NCBI GenBank assembly: GCA_964472195.1
Contig: CAYYJH010000023.1
Span: 1-33,586 of the forward strand
DNA: 33,586 nt
Direction: 5' to 3'
Source: BS750m-G4 sp964472195
GTDB lineage: Bacteria > Bacteroidota > Ignavibacteria > Tepidaquicellales > Tepidaquicellaceae
In this document: in pieces, positions 25,149 through 33,580 of the stretch
Numbering within the stretch: the stretch's first letter is position 1
Layout: every line of letters starts with the position of its first letter
Translations under genes and position numbers: made by a program
Notes under the pieces: model-generated
Databases searched by the model: none
What the model saw: only the letters and a program-made list of their open reading frames with translations
Told to the model about the DNA's origin: nothing

Positions 25149-25432
25149 TAAAAACCTCCATTATGTTTTATAATTACAGATTTAATTTAATAACAAGAGT
25201 ACTCTGATACCTTTATTCATTAATATTCTATAACATTAATACTTTAGGAGAATATATATTAATATTTACGGTTTAATAATATATTCTGTTTCAAGATTGA
25301 ATCAGATATATTTGTTTAAATTTGAAACGAAAAAATGCTAAAACCCACTTTCCAGACTGTTTTATAACTTTTTTTTTCGATTAATTTTGGATAAATTGAT
25401 AGGTTAGATTAAAGATATTAACAGAAAAAAAC
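25149..25432. other. 284-base divergent intergenic region
   Basis: AT-rich region between the Asp-box protein and the oxidoreductase operon. It holds an AT-rich inverted repeat with 8-base arms, GAATATAT at 25250-25257 and ATATATTC at 25279-25286, plus the candidate -7 box at 25382. No small gene was found. Confidence 0.6.
25382..25389 (+). promoter_or_regulatory. Candidate Bacteroidota-type -7 box for the oxidoreductase operon
   Basis: TAATTTTG matches the TAnnTTTG -7 consensus of Bacteroidota promoters, 43 bases upstream of the ferredoxin ATG. No clear TTG -33 element lies at the expected distance; the best is TGTTT near 25359. The promoter type itself assumes the phylum call. Confidence 0.3.
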
Positions 25433-25765
25433 ATGGATAATAAAAATAAAGTACCACCCGCTAAAAAACCAAGAAAAGTTAAAGGCAGAGTGGAAATTGA
25501 TATTCAAAAATGTAAAGGTTGTGAACTTTGCATTGCGTCCTGTAAAGAAGATACTCTTAAACTCTCAAAGGAGATAAATAATTTAGGTTATAGATACACT
25601 GTAGTTGTGAATGATGAATGTACCGGGTGTGTAAACTGTGCACTTATTTGTCCTGATGGGGTGATTAAAGTTTACAGAACTTCTCCTAAGAAAAAAGAAC
25701 ACATCGCAACAATCAAAGACGTCAAATCATCCATCAACGTAAAAATTGAAGATACTTCTACATAA
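25433..25765 (+). CDS. korD: 2-oxoacid:ferredoxin oxidoreductase, 4Fe-4S ferredoxin (delta) subunit
   Basis: A 110-residue ferredoxin with two 4Fe-4S sites: Cys27/30/33/37 (CKGCELCIASC) and Cys63/66/69/73 (CTGCVNCALIC). The basic N-terminal stretch PPAKKPRKVKGR and the order before alpha, beta and gamma subunits fit the KorD/VorD/PorD electron-transfer subunit. It carries electrons from the catalytic core to ferredoxin. The gene precedes the alpha subunit by 37 bases. The symbol is chosen by operon type; the oxoacid is not proven. Confidence 0.9.
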   Translation: MDNKNKVPPAKKPRKVKGRVEIDIQKCKGCELCIASCKEDTLKLSKEINNLGYRYTVVVNDECTGCVNCALICPDGVIKVYRTSPKKKEHIATIKDVKSSINVKIEDTST

Positions 25766-25802
25766 TATAAGTTAATTAGGATAATATATAAACACATCGA
25801 AT

Positions 25803-26873
25803 ATGGAAAACAAAGAAGATATAAGATTAATGAAAGGCAACGAAGCATTTGCAGAAGCCGGCATACAGGCAGGAGCTGATGCTTATTTCGGATACCCAAT
25901 AACACCTCAATCAGAAGTTCTGGAATACCTTTCGAGAGAGATGCCCAAAAGAGGAGGTGTTGTACTACAGGCTGAGAGTGAAGTCGCTTCTATCAATATG
26001 ATATACGGAGCTGCGGGTGCGGGTGCAAGAGTTATGACCTCATCATCTTCTCCCGGAATTAGTCTTATGCAGGAAGGTCTTTCTTATATTGCTGCAGCTG
26101 AACTTCCCTGTCTTCTCCTGAATGTAAATCGCGGTGGTCCCGGGTTAGGAACTATACAACCTTCACAAGGGGATTATTTCCAGGCAACAAAAGGAGGTGG
26201 ACACGGTGATTACTATGTTATTGTTTTAGCTCCAGCCTCAGTACAGGAAATGGCGGACTTCGTTTTCCTTGGATTCGAACTCGCAGACAAGTACAGGAAC
26301 CCTGTAATGATGTTAACTGACGGTGCGATAGGACAAATGATGGAAAAAGTAATATTTCATAAAAGAGAAATTAAAAAAACACCAAAACCCTGGGCAACAA
26401 AAGGAAAATCCAAACAGAGAGCAAGAAATATCATTACTTCTTTATTTATAAAACCAGAAAAGATGGAAGAAGTAAACAACAAACTTGTGAAAAAATATGA
26501 AGAAATAAATAAGAACGAGGTCAGGTATCAGGAAATAATGACAGAAGATGCAGAATATGTACTTGTTGCTTACGGTCTTGCTGCAAGAATCTCCCATAAA
26601 ACAGTTTTGTTAGCACGGGAAAAAGGATTAAAGGTTGGTTTGTTTAGACCAATAACTCTTTACCCGTTTCCCAAAAAGAGACTTAATGAAATAGCCCAAA
26701 ATTTGAAAGGTGCTATGTCATTAGAAATGAATTCCGGACAGATGGTAGAAGACATCCGTCTTTCTGTTGAAGGGAAAATACCCGTAGGTTATCACGGCAG
26801 AATGGGCGGGATAATACCAACCCCGGAAGAAACTTTAGAAAAATTAGAAATTTTTATTAAAAATAATAATTAA
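25803..26873 (+). CDS. korA: 2-oxoacid:ferredoxin oxidoreductase, alpha subunit (KorA/VorB type)
   Basis: A 356-residue subunit for reversible ferredoxin-linked oxidation of a 2-oxoacid to its acyl-CoA. It begins MKGNEAFAEAGIQAGADAYF, the pyrimidine-binding domain start, with GYPITPQSEVLEY, AESEVASINMIYGAAGAGAR, TSSSSPGISLMQEG and GGPGLGTIQPSQGDY, all of which mark this family. A C-terminal domain (about 250-350) follows with a PITLYPFP motif. Length and motifs fit the separate alpha subunit. Substrate could be 2-oxoglutarate, a branched-chain oxoacid or another; the sequence here does not decide. Confidence 0.95.
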   Translation: MENKEDIRLMKGNEAFAEAGIQAGADAYFGYPITPQSEVLEYLSREMPKRGGVVLQAESEVASINMIYGAAGAGARVMTSSSSPGISLMQEGLSYIAAAELPCLLLNVNRGGPGLGTIQPSQGDYFQATKGGGHGDYYVIVLAPASVQEMADFVFLGFELADKYRNPVMMLTDGAIGQMMEKVIFHKREIKKTPKPWATKGKSKQRARNIITSLFIKPEKMEEVNNKLVKKYEEINKNEVRYQEIMTEDAEYVLVAYGLAARISHKTVLLAREKGLKVGLFRPITLYPFPKKRLNEIAQNLKGAMSLEMNSGQMVEDIRLSVEGKIPVGYHGRMGGIIPTPEETLEKLEIFIKNNN

Positions 26874-26882
26874 TAAAAGTCT

Positions 26883-27236
26883 ATGTCTAATAAAGAAACA
26901 ATTACCGAAGATACAANNNNNNNNNNNNNNNNNNNNNNNNNNNNNNNNNNNNNNNNNNNNNNNNNNNNNNNNNNNNNNNNNNNNNNNNNNNNNNNNNNNN
27001 NNNNNNNNNNNNNNNNAAAAAAGGCTTTGATCAACGGGTTCAATTATCAACGGCTTAATAAAGGAACATGTTTTATAGAAATAGTTTCAAACTGTCCTTC
27101 TAATTGGAAAATGACACCTCTCGTTTCAAATGAATTCGTCGAAAATGAAATGTTAAAATATTATCCTCTTGGAGATATAAAAGTACCATCGAGGGAAGAC
27201 TTAACAGAACCTTCAGCAAAGGAGGATGCCCAATAA
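26883..27236 (+). CDS. korB: 2-oxoacid:ferredoxin oxidoreductase, beta (TPP-binding) subunit, interrupted by assembly gap
   Basis: The beginning MSNKETITEDT (26883-26915) and the end (27017-27236, KKALINGFNYQRLNKGTCFIEIVSNCPSNWKMTP to SAKEDAQ) of the thiamine-diphosphate subunit are visible. The 100 N between them hide the TPP-binding core. Normal members are roughly 240-290 residues and only about 84 are visible here, so the true gap is likely several hundred bases and the apparent frame match across it is coincidental. The conserved FIEIVSNCPSNW end supports the identity. It lies 9 bases after korA and its stop lies just before the gamma-subunit start. Confidence 0.85.
   Translation: MSNKETITEDTXXXXXXXXXXXXXXXXXXXXXXXXXXXXXXXXXXKKALINGFNYQRLNKGTCFIEIVSNCPSNWKMTPLVSNEFVENEMLKYYPLGDIKVPSREDLTEPSAKEDAQ
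26917..27016. other. Assembly gap (100 N)
   Basis: An exact run of 100 N inside the beta-subunit gene. Exactly 100 is the usual placeholder for a gap of unknown size. Confidence 0.99.
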
Positions 27237-27237
27237 T

Positions 27238-27798
27238 ATGTTAGAAGAAATTATCATAGCCGGCTTTGGCGGGCAAGGTGTTTTATCTATGGGGCAAACT
27301 CTTGCTTATTCAGCAATGGTTGAGGGAAAAGAGGTTTCCTGGATGCCTTCTTACGGACCAGAAATGAGAGGGGGAACAGCAAACTGTATTACTATTGTGT
27401 CCGATTCACCAATAAGCTCTCCTATCATAACCAATTTTGATACAGCAATTGTACTTAATCAACCTTCGATGGAAAAATTCGAGTCCAGAGTTAAACCAGG
27501 GGGCATTATTGTTTACGAATCAACAAACATAATACAGTCATCTGACAGAAAAGACATAGAAATATATGCAATACCCGGCGTAGATGAAGCCAATAAACTA
27601 AACAACGTAAAAGTCGCAAATATGATCATGCTCGGTGCTTATCTTGCAAAAAAACCTATCATTAAGTTAGATTCAATTATCGAAGCCCTAAAGAAGGTTC
27701 TGCCAGATAGATATCACAATTTGCTTCCTTTAAATAGACAGGCTCTGGAAGCAGGACAGGAATTAATGAAAAATATAATGGTCACAGCGGTTAGCTGA
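27238..27798 (+). CDS. korC: 2-oxoacid:ferredoxin oxidoreductase, gamma subunit
   Basis: A 186-residue subunit from the preferred ATG at 27238 (MLEEIIIAGFGGQGVLSMG). The glycine-rich GFGGQG, the SWMPSYGPEMRGGTANCI segment and the later ANMIMLGAYL motif mark the POR/KOR gamma domain. An upstream ATG at 27226 would add MPNN and overlap korB, but AGGAGG at 27220-27225 touches it directly, leaving no room for ribosome binding, whereas the ATG at 27238 has 12 bases of spacing. It completes the D-A-B-C operon and is followed by a terminator. Confidence 0.93.
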   Translation: MLEEIIIAGFGGQGVLSMGQTLAYSAMVEGKEVSWMPSYGPEMRGGTANCITIVSDSPISSPIITNFDTAIVLNQPSMEKFESRVKPGGIIVYESTNIIQSSDRKDIEIYAIPGVDEANKLNNVKVANMIMLGAYLAKKPIIKLDSIIEALKKVLPDRYHNLLPLNRQALEAGQELMKNIMVTAVS

Positions 27799-27824
27799 TT
27801 AAAAATTTTACTTTTTATAATTTT

Positions 27825-27861
27825 AATCTATTCTCTTGAATTTAGGGAATAGATTTTTTTG
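27825..27861 (+). terminator. Intrinsic terminator of the oxidoreductase operon
   Basis: AATCTATTC (27825-27833) pairs with GAATAGATT (27847-27855). Two more pairs extend the stem inward (one G-U), and the loop is 9 bases. The stem runs directly into a T-tract (27854-27860). It stands 26 bases after the gamma-subunit stop. Confidence 0.85.
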
Positions 27862-27877
27862 TTTGTATTAGTGCTTA

Positions 27878-28675
27878 ATGAATACGGTGACAGACAAAAA
27901 CAATTTTCTAAAAGTGGGTGGAAACAAGCTGAACTACGAGATTATCAACTCAGAGTGGTTTACACCAAACGAACCATTATTAGTTTTTTTGCATGATGGT
28001 TTAGGAAGTATTCAACAGTGGGGTGATTTTCCAAAATCTTTGAGTAATACAACCGGTTTTCCTGCATTATTATATGATAGATACGGATATGGTAAATCTG
28101 AAAAGCTAACAAAACCTCATGAACTGAATTACTTTGAACATGAAGCATTAATTGTTTTACCCGAAGTTTTAAAAATATTAAATATCAAAAATAAATTAAT
28201 ATTAATCGGACACAGTGACGGCGGCACAATAGCTCTGTTATATGCAGCCGTGTTTCCCGGTAACGTAAATTGTGTTTTAACGGAAGCTGCACACGTTTTC
28301 ACAGAAGACCAAACACTTGAGGGTATCCGTAGTACAGTCAATAAGTTTGAAAATGGAAACTTTAAAAAATTCTTATCCAGCTATCATGGAAATAACACCG
28401 AAAGTATGTTTTATGGGTGGTCAAATCTATGGTTAGACAAAAATTTCAATTGCTGGAATATTAAAGGCTCTTTACAAAAAATAAAATGTCCTGTGTTTGC
28501 AATACAAGGCGACAACGACAAATACGGCTCTGTTGCTCATGTAAATTTAATCGTAAACGAGTCTTGTGGCCCGTCAGAATGCTTGATAATAAAGAATTGT
28601 GGTCACATACCTCACAATCAAGCCAGAGATTTCGTTTTAGAAAAAATGAAAACTTTTATATTTAAATATTATTGA
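27878..28675 (+). CDS. Alpha/beta hydrolase
   Basis: A 265-residue alpha/beta hydrolase without signal peptide. The nucleophile elbow is GHSDGGT with Ser113. LVFLHDGLGS provides the oxyanion HDG motif, AIQGDNDKYG the acid, and KNCGHIPHNQ the catalytic His. The substrate cannot be deduced; related proteins are esterases or lactonases. An AATGAATACGG start lies just after the terminator, so it must have its own promoter or readthrough. Confidence 0.92.
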   Translation: MNTVTDKNNFLKVGGNKLNYEIINSEWFTPNEPLLVFLHDGLGSIQQWGDFPKSLSNTTGFPALLYDRYGYGKSEKLTKPHELNYFEHEALIVLPEVLKILNIKNKLILIGHSDGGTIALLYAAVFPGNVNCVLTEAAHVFTEDQTLEGIRSTVNKFENGNFKKFLSSYHGNNTESMFYGWSNLWLDKNFNCWNIKGSLQKIKCPVFAIQGDNDKYGSVAHVNLIVNESCGPSECLIIKNCGHIPHNQARDFVLEKMKTFIFKYY

Positions 28676-28721
28676 ATAACTTCTATTATAAAGTAAGACA
28701 AACTTCATTTAACAAAATTAA

Positions 28722-29450
28722 ATGAGCAGGTCTCAAAAAGTGTTCGCGAGATTAATTGTACCAGTTGGTATATTCGCAATTGCGATGGGAATACTTGAGG
28801 CAATCGTTGTAGTTTACATCAGAAAACTTTATCACCCAACTGGTTTTGACTTTCCTTTAAAAGCCACATCTCCTGAGTTAATCCACACAGAATTAATCAG
28901 AGAAATCACTACGATTATAATGCTTGTGATGATAGCTGTAATTGCGGGCAAGAATTTCTTACAAAAATTTTCTTACTTCATTTATTGTTTTGGAGTGTGG
29001 GATATTTTCTATTATGTTGGACTGAAATTATTTCTTAATTGGCCCCCATCTTTTCTTACGTGGGATGTTTTATTCTTAATACCCGTTCCATGGATAGGAC
29101 CTGTACTCGCACCAATTATCTGTTCTCTGACAATGATTCTCCTCGCGACATGTATCATTTATTTACAAGGAAGAGGTTATGATGTGCGTTTGAAGTTTTC
29201 TAGCTGGGCATTGATTATTATTGGAGCCGTTATGATTTTATCTTCCTTCATCTGGGATTTTGCCGGTATAATAATCGGGAGAGGTTTCCTTTCTGAATTC
29301 TGGAGACTCGCTACGAGTGTAAAATTCCAAAATATTGTTACACACTATATTCCTCAATATTTTAATTGGTACTTGTTCGCGGTTGGAGAAATATTTATTG
29401 TCACTGCTATCATATTAACAATAAAGCGTGCTAAGATTAAATCTGGATAG
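28722..29450 (+). CDS. Polytopic membrane protein of unknown function
   Basis: A 242-residue protein with about six or seven membrane helices (near 10-32, 55-76, 80-103, 115-148, 160-182 and 210-236). Between helices 1 and 2 sits a conserved-looking LEAIVVVYIRKLYHPTGFDFPL loop, and ITTIIMLVMIAVIAGKNFLQKF follows. FGVWDIFYYVGLKLFLNWP is aromatic and Trp-rich. No family was recognised and there are no catalytic motifs. It lies 46 bases after the hydrolase, same strand, and ends 65 bases before convergent genes. Confidence 0.8.
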   Translation: MSRSQKVFARLIVPVGIFAIAMGILEAIVVVYIRKLYHPTGFDFPLKATSPELIHTELIREITTIIMLVMIAVIAGKNFLQKFSYFIYCFGVWDIFYYVGLKLFLNWPPSFLTWDVLFLIPVPWIGPVLAPIICSLTMILLATCIIYLQGRGYDVRLKFSSWALIIIGAVMILSSFIWDFAGIIIGRGFLSEFWRLATSVKFQNIVTHYIPQYFNWYLFAVGEIFIVTAIILTIKRAKIKSG

Positions 29451-29515
29451 ATTAATATTTGATGCTATCCATCAAAAGAATTATTCTGTTCCTTATCTGC
29501 CAGACTAATTAAATA

Positions 29516-29779
29516 CTAATCGGTATCGGTTTCTTTTACATCCTTAAGTAATTCTTTTGCAAGCTTAGCATCCTCAGGCATAACCCTGAATTCAACCGGT
29601 CCTGTTATCGGATTGAAACCTGTACCAAGTACGCCAACCCCAAAAAGATCCTGTACTCCCTCACCTTTTGCAAGGTACTGTATCTTTGCTTCATCTAAAA
29701 TTGATTTAACCAGTGCCACGATTCCTTCGCTCCCGGTTTTAAAAATGGTTACTAATCTTTCATGATCTATGTCTGACAT
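29516..29779 (-). CDS. DUF2007-like putative signal-transducing protein
   Basis: An 87-residue cytoplasmic protein beginning MSDIDHERLVTIFKTGSEGI and continuing with VALVKSILDEAKIQYLAKGEGVQDLFG. This helix-then-strand layout, with the RLVT(I/V)(F/Y)xTG start and a closing FRVMPEDAKLAKELL, fits the DUF2007 (PF09413) family, which resembles PII-like small regulators. No partner is implied, although the HdeD-like gene lies 39 bases upstream on the same strand. Confidence 0.85.
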   Translation of the reverse strand: MSDIDHERLVTIFKTGSEGIVALVKSILDEAKIQYLAKGEGVQDLFGVGVLGTGFNPITGPVEFRVMPEDAKLAKELLKDVKETDTD

Positions 29780-29818
29780 GTGTATTCTCCGCGTTTTTTT
29801 TATAAAAATATTAAAACT

Positions 29819-30349
29819 TTATTCTGCTTTTAAACCTTTTATCCTAAACGATAAAGAAATTGAGGTGATACCAAAAAGCAAAGTGAAAATTCCAAAAACA
29901 AAAATAATTGCTATTGCACCCGCTAATTCGTTCACAATAATTAATATTCCAAAGAGAAAAGAAAATAATCCGTTTAATATACCCATCCATTCGTTCTTGA
30001 TGACTTTCCTCAGTTTTATTGAGAAAATTATTTGAAATATTCCGATAACAATAGCCCAGAAAGCTATAATGAACATAATTATTTCTAATGAGGAAATAGG
30101 TTGAGCGAGTAATAATATTCCAATAATTACCCATAAGATTCCTTCAATTATCCTTAGGATACGGTTGCCACTAACGATTAATGCATCAATAACAAAAAAC
30201 ACACCCGACACTATTGCCAAAATTCCAAAGAATAACAGAAGTGTTTCCAATACTAATCCCGGTGAAAAGAGAGCTAACAGTCCGAAAATGATAGCAAAGA
30301 TTCCTCTCAACAGTAAAACCCACCAGCTTTTTTGTATCTCCGAAGTCAT
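29819..30349 (-). CDS. HdeD-like membrane protein (DUF308)
   Basis: A 176-residue membrane protein with six helices arranged as three repeats, of the DUF308/HdeD acid-resistance family. The start MTSEIQKSWWVLLLRGIFAIIFGLLALFSPGLVL is characteristic, and repeats such as RIIEGILWVIIGILLLAQP and MGILNGLFSFLFGILIIVNE recur. In E. coli HdeD contributes to acid resistance at high cell density; elsewhere function is not shown. It opens a small two-gene minus-strand run with the DUF2007 protein. Confidence 0.93.
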   Translation of the reverse strand: MTSEIQKSWWVLLLRGIFAIIFGLLALFSPGLVLETLLLFFGILAIVSGVFFVIDALIVSGNRILRIIEGILWVIIGILLLAQPISSLEIIMFIIAFWAIVIGIFQIIFSIKLRKVIKNEWMGILNGLFSFLFGILIIVNELAGAIAIIFVFGIFTLLFGITSISLSFRIKGLKAE

Positions 30350-30467
30350 GTTTTTATTGGTTTAGTTTATAAGAATAGTTTTTAAATTAAATCACAAAAT
30401 CATTCTTGAACATTTCAATTCAATAGTAATTTGTATTTGTGAAATTAAATGGTTTCGAATGTTTTCA

Positions 30468-32174
30468 TTAAAACCTTTCATCTTTATCTTTTGATTCTTT
30501 TAACTCATCTAATGCTTCTTTATCACTTTTCTTGCTCTGCACGGTGATGTATTTCAGTGTACCGTCCGGGTTGAAAATCTTCATCCTGTGATAGTATGTA
30601 AGAAGGTATATTGTACCGTCAGGCGATACAGCAATATAGTCTTCTTCCTCTAAAACACCACCCTCTATCAAATCGGTAAATATCGTCTCGAATGAATTTG
30701 TCTTTTGAGAAAACTTTATAAGGTGTGTATTACTATTTTCATCGTTTCCAAGAATATAAACATTCCCTTCAGAATCAGTGCATGGTTTGCCTTCTTTATA
30801 ATTAAGGGGAATAACTACTGACCAAATTTTATCTCCTTCTCTGTTATATTTAGCAAGCTCTCCATTGCTTGATGTCCTGTCCATCATGTATATATAACCA
30901 TCCCAACCAAAATTAACTCTAACACTATCTGAGTAAATATTTTTAGGTTTATCCCCGAGTTCTTTAACATCATCAGGCGAATCATTATATTCTTCTTTCT
31001 GAATATCGATCTTAGAATCATTTTTTGTAAAAACATTTTTCAGCATATCTAGAAAACTTTTTTCTTTTACTTTCTCACCTGCAGCTTTGGGTCTTTCTTT
31101 CCAAAGAGAAGCGCGAGTTCCGTCATGGTTGAACCTTATAATTTTATTATTTATAAAAGCAATGATAGTGCCATCCTTATCACATAAAAGACTATCGCAC
31201 CCCATCATATTAAACGGATAAGGATTTTTCTCTGATTTTTGTACACCATTTAATTTACGTACCGTAGAGCCATCTTTTAATGAAAGTTCCAAAAGTGAAT
31301 GCCTTTGTTTGTTCCACAAATAAAGACTGTTATCATTTGTAACTGTGATGCCTGTATCATCATAAGGATAGCCTAATCCTTTTCTTGTCCATCGAGTTTT
31401 TAAATCCGGACTAAACGCCCACACAATAAAATCCTCTTCACCATCATCTGCACTTGCAACATACAGATTCCCTAATCTATCCATTGTAACATCCGCAATG
31501 TTGTACCAGTAAGGGAGTTTTTCCTGAATGACAGTTTCGTCAAGACATAGAAACCATCTTTCAATTATCTTGGGAGGATGAAGTCTGAACCATAAATCAT
31601 CGGGTAGATAAATCTGAGAATCGCAAAATTCACAGGTGACCATTCTGTCAGAGCCATCGATTTCAAGATTCCCTGCACATGAAGGACAAGTAAACAAAAC
31701 AGGCTTCGCTGATACCGGAAGCTTATAATTTTCTTTCCTCTTTATAAACATGTCATCATCTTCACCGATTAAGTATTTTGCAGAAGGGAACTTCTCTTTT
31801 AAAAACTCAGGTGCACATCTAATTGAAATCTCATTCTTACACTTTTTGCACTCATAGATACCTTTACTCAACAATCCTTCTATAAGATTTGTATCAACTT
31901 TTGTTTTACACTTTTCACATCTTGCATTCATTTTCCCAAATAGATAATTAAAAGTAAACTCACCCGTAAAAACCGTTGATGTTTGTGCCTGTTTAGAGTC
32001 AAAATCAGGGGTTTCTTTTACGGCATCATCCAGCAAAGATAACCAAAGATCATTGTTTAATTCGTTTGTCTTGTTACATTTGCTGCAAAAAACATCGTTC
32101 ACTAATGCGTTTACTGGAAGCGGGTTTCCACAGAAGTTACATTTCGTCTTTATTTCAAAACAGATACTTATCAT
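30468..32174 (-). CDS. Triple zinc-ribbon / beta-propeller protein of unknown function
   Basis: A 568-residue cytoplasmic protein (no signal, no membrane helix). Three zinc-ribbon pairs stand at the N-terminus: CNFC/CSKC (Cys12, 15, 30, 33), CEKC/CKKC (Cys86, 89, 109, 112) and CPSC/CEFC (Cys163, 166, 181, 184). From about residue 205 a propeller-like region repeats short (D/N)xxGN(L/V)Y(V/I) elements, for example DRLGNLYVASADD, TNDNSLYLW, DSEGNVYILGND and SPDGTIYLLTY. These are NHL/SMP-30-like blades. A charged low-complexity linker (about 355-400) splits the blades. The C-terminus is acidic and Lys-rich. The gene ends 118 bases from the HdeD-like gene. I know no named family of this architecture. 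Confidence 0.75.
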   Translation of the reverse strand: MISICFEIKTKCNFCGNPLPVNALVNDVFCSKCNKTNELNNDLWLSLLDDAVKETPDFDSKQAQTSTVFTGEFTFNYLFGKMNARCEKCKTKVDTNLIEGLLSKGIYECKKCKNEISIRCAPEFLKEKFPSAKYLIGEDDDMFIKRKENYKLPVSAKPVLFTCPSCAGNLEIDGSDRMVTCEFCDSQIYLPDDLWFRLHPPKIIERWFLCLDETVIQEKLPYWYNIADVTMDRLGNLYVASADDGEEDFIVWAFSPDLKTRWTRKGLGYPYDDTGITVTNDNSLYLWNKQRHSLLELSLKDGSTVRKLNGVQKSEKNPYPFNMMGCDSLLCDKDGTIIAFINNKIIRFNHDGTRASLWKERPKAAGEKVKEKSFLDMLKNVFTKNDSKIDIQKEEYNDSPDDVKELGDKPKNIYSDSVRVNFGWDGYIYMMDRTSSNGELAKYNREGDKIWSVVIPLNYKEGKPCTDSEGNVYILGNDENSNTHLIKFSQKTNSFETIFTDLIEGGVLEEEDYIAVSPDGTIYLLTYYHRMKIFNPDGTLKYITVQSKKSDKEALDELKESKDKDERF

Positions 32175-32188
32175 ACATTTAATATTGA

Positions 32189-33580
32189 TTATACAAAAAA
32201 CTTCAACGCTTTATGCGCTCCACTCTCTAAATTCAATTCTTTTATTCCTTCGTAAGGCGTGTTGGGATGTCTCAGCATCCAGGAGTTTATCCATGTTATT
32301 CCAGTATTCAACTTTGCTGCAATTCTTTGTGCTTTCTTTAAATTCTCCGTCCAGATAGTTGAAGCAAATCCAAACTTATAATTACCCAACATTGAAACCA
32401 CGTCTTCTTCATTTTTAAATGTATATAATACTACGACGGGTCCAAAAACATCTTCCTTACTTGTTTTACAATTAAAGCCAAGATTTTTGATAACGGTTGG
32501 TTCAACAAATATTCCATTCTTTACACTTGCGGAATTTAAAGAATCTGTTTTTGCTTTGCTACCTCCGCAAAGAATTTCAGCACCTGCCTCTTTTGCCGAT
32601 TCAACATAAGATAGAACTTTATCGAGATACTCATTTGAGACCACTGCACCTATATGTGTATCGTTTTTGAGAGGATCTCCAACTTTCAAATATTTAGCTT
32701 TCTCAACAAAATCTTTTTTAAACTTTTCATATAAAGATATTTCAATATAGATTTTCGAGCACCCTAAACAATTCTCACCGTTATTTGAAAAAGAAGAATA
32801 AATTGTCGATTCAAGCATCGCATCATAATTACAATCTTCAAAAACGATGCAAGGATTCTTTCCTCCTAATTCCAGCATAATTTCTTTTGAAGCAGATTCA
32901 TTTGCGATTTGCGTACCCGTTTTCGCACTTCCGGAAAAAGTAATAGCATCTATTCTTGGATTTAATACAATTGCAGTACCAACTTTATTCACAAATCCGT
33001 GAAGAACACTAAGGACACCGTCGGGTAATCCAGCTTCAATACATAACTCAGAAAACAAATAAGCTGTCATAGGAGATAACACCGGGGGGTTGGCAATCAC
33101 ACAGTTCCCTGTGGCTAATGCGGGGGCAATCTTCCATGTTAGTGAAAATAAAGGAAGATTCATTGATGAAATAGCTCCTACAAATCCATAAGGCTTAAGG
33201 GGCGATCGATGCTTGCTTGTAAGTAGCTTTGTCGAAGAAGCAAAAAACTCTAAATTATTTATTGCTGATGGAATATCAATATTTTTTATTAACCATAGCG
33301 GTTTACCCGTATCATTACACTCCGCTAAAGCAAGTTTGTCAAAATTCTTTCTCATTTTAGCTGCAATCCAGAGCATTAAGTTACAACGATCTTCAACCGA
33401 TGTGATCGACCAAACAGGCAAAGCCTTTTCTGCAGACTGAATTGCAAGATCGATATCTCCTTTACCTGAGTCCGGTGTCATTGTATATACTTCACCGGTG
33501 GCAGGATTATAATTATTGATATAATTACTATTGTAGGGGGTTGTTAGTATTCCAGCTATGTAGTTTTTGATTTTTTCCAT
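32189..33580 (-). CDS. NAD(P)-dependent aldehyde dehydrogenase
   Basis: A 463-residue aldehyde dehydrogenase. The catalytic Cys271 lies in NNGENCLGCSKIY and the general base Glu in MLELGGKNP (near 237). The cofactor loop FSGSAKTGTQIA and the PLFSLTWKIAPALATGNC segment are standard. Length is about 20-30 residues under the usual 480-500. The C-terminal PYEGIKELNLESG, where the usual form is PFGGxKxSGxGRE, is unusual but in the right place. Substrate is not predictable; semialdehyde-type enzymes are the closest in feel. It starts at 33580 near the right edge, and 14 bases separate its stop from the start of the propeller gene. Confidence 0.93.
   Translation of the reverse strand: MEKIKNYIAGILTTPYNSNYINNYNPATGEVYTMTPDSGKGDIDLAIQSAEKALPVWSITSVEDRCNLMLWIAAKMRKNFDKLALAECNDTGKPLWLIKNIDIPSAINNLEFFASSTKLLTSKHRSPLKPYGFVGAISSMNLPLFSLTWKIAPALATGNCVIANPPVLSPMTAYLFSELCIEAGLPDGVLSVLHGFVNKVGTAIVLNPRIDAITFSGSAKTGTQIANESASKEIMLELGGKNPCIVFEDCNYDAMLESTIYSSFSNNGENCLGCSKIYIEISLYEKFKKDFVEKAKYLKVGDPLKNDTHIGAVVSNEYLDKVLSYVESAKEAGAEILCGGSKAKTDSLNSASVKNGIFVEPTVIKNLGFNCKTSKEDVFGPVVVLYTFKNEEDVVSMLGNYKFGFASTIWTENLKKAQRIAAKLNTGITWINSWMLRHPNTPYEGIKELNLESGAHKALKFFV

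Noticed and set aside
25250..25286. AT-rich inverted repeat as a terminator or operator
   Set aside because: Arms are eight A/T-dominated bases with a 21-base spacer, and no T-run or protein-binding logic; too likely by chance.
26883..27236. Continuous reading frame across the N run
   Set aside because: The 100 N are placeholders; the frame on each side only coincides, since the true length is unknown.
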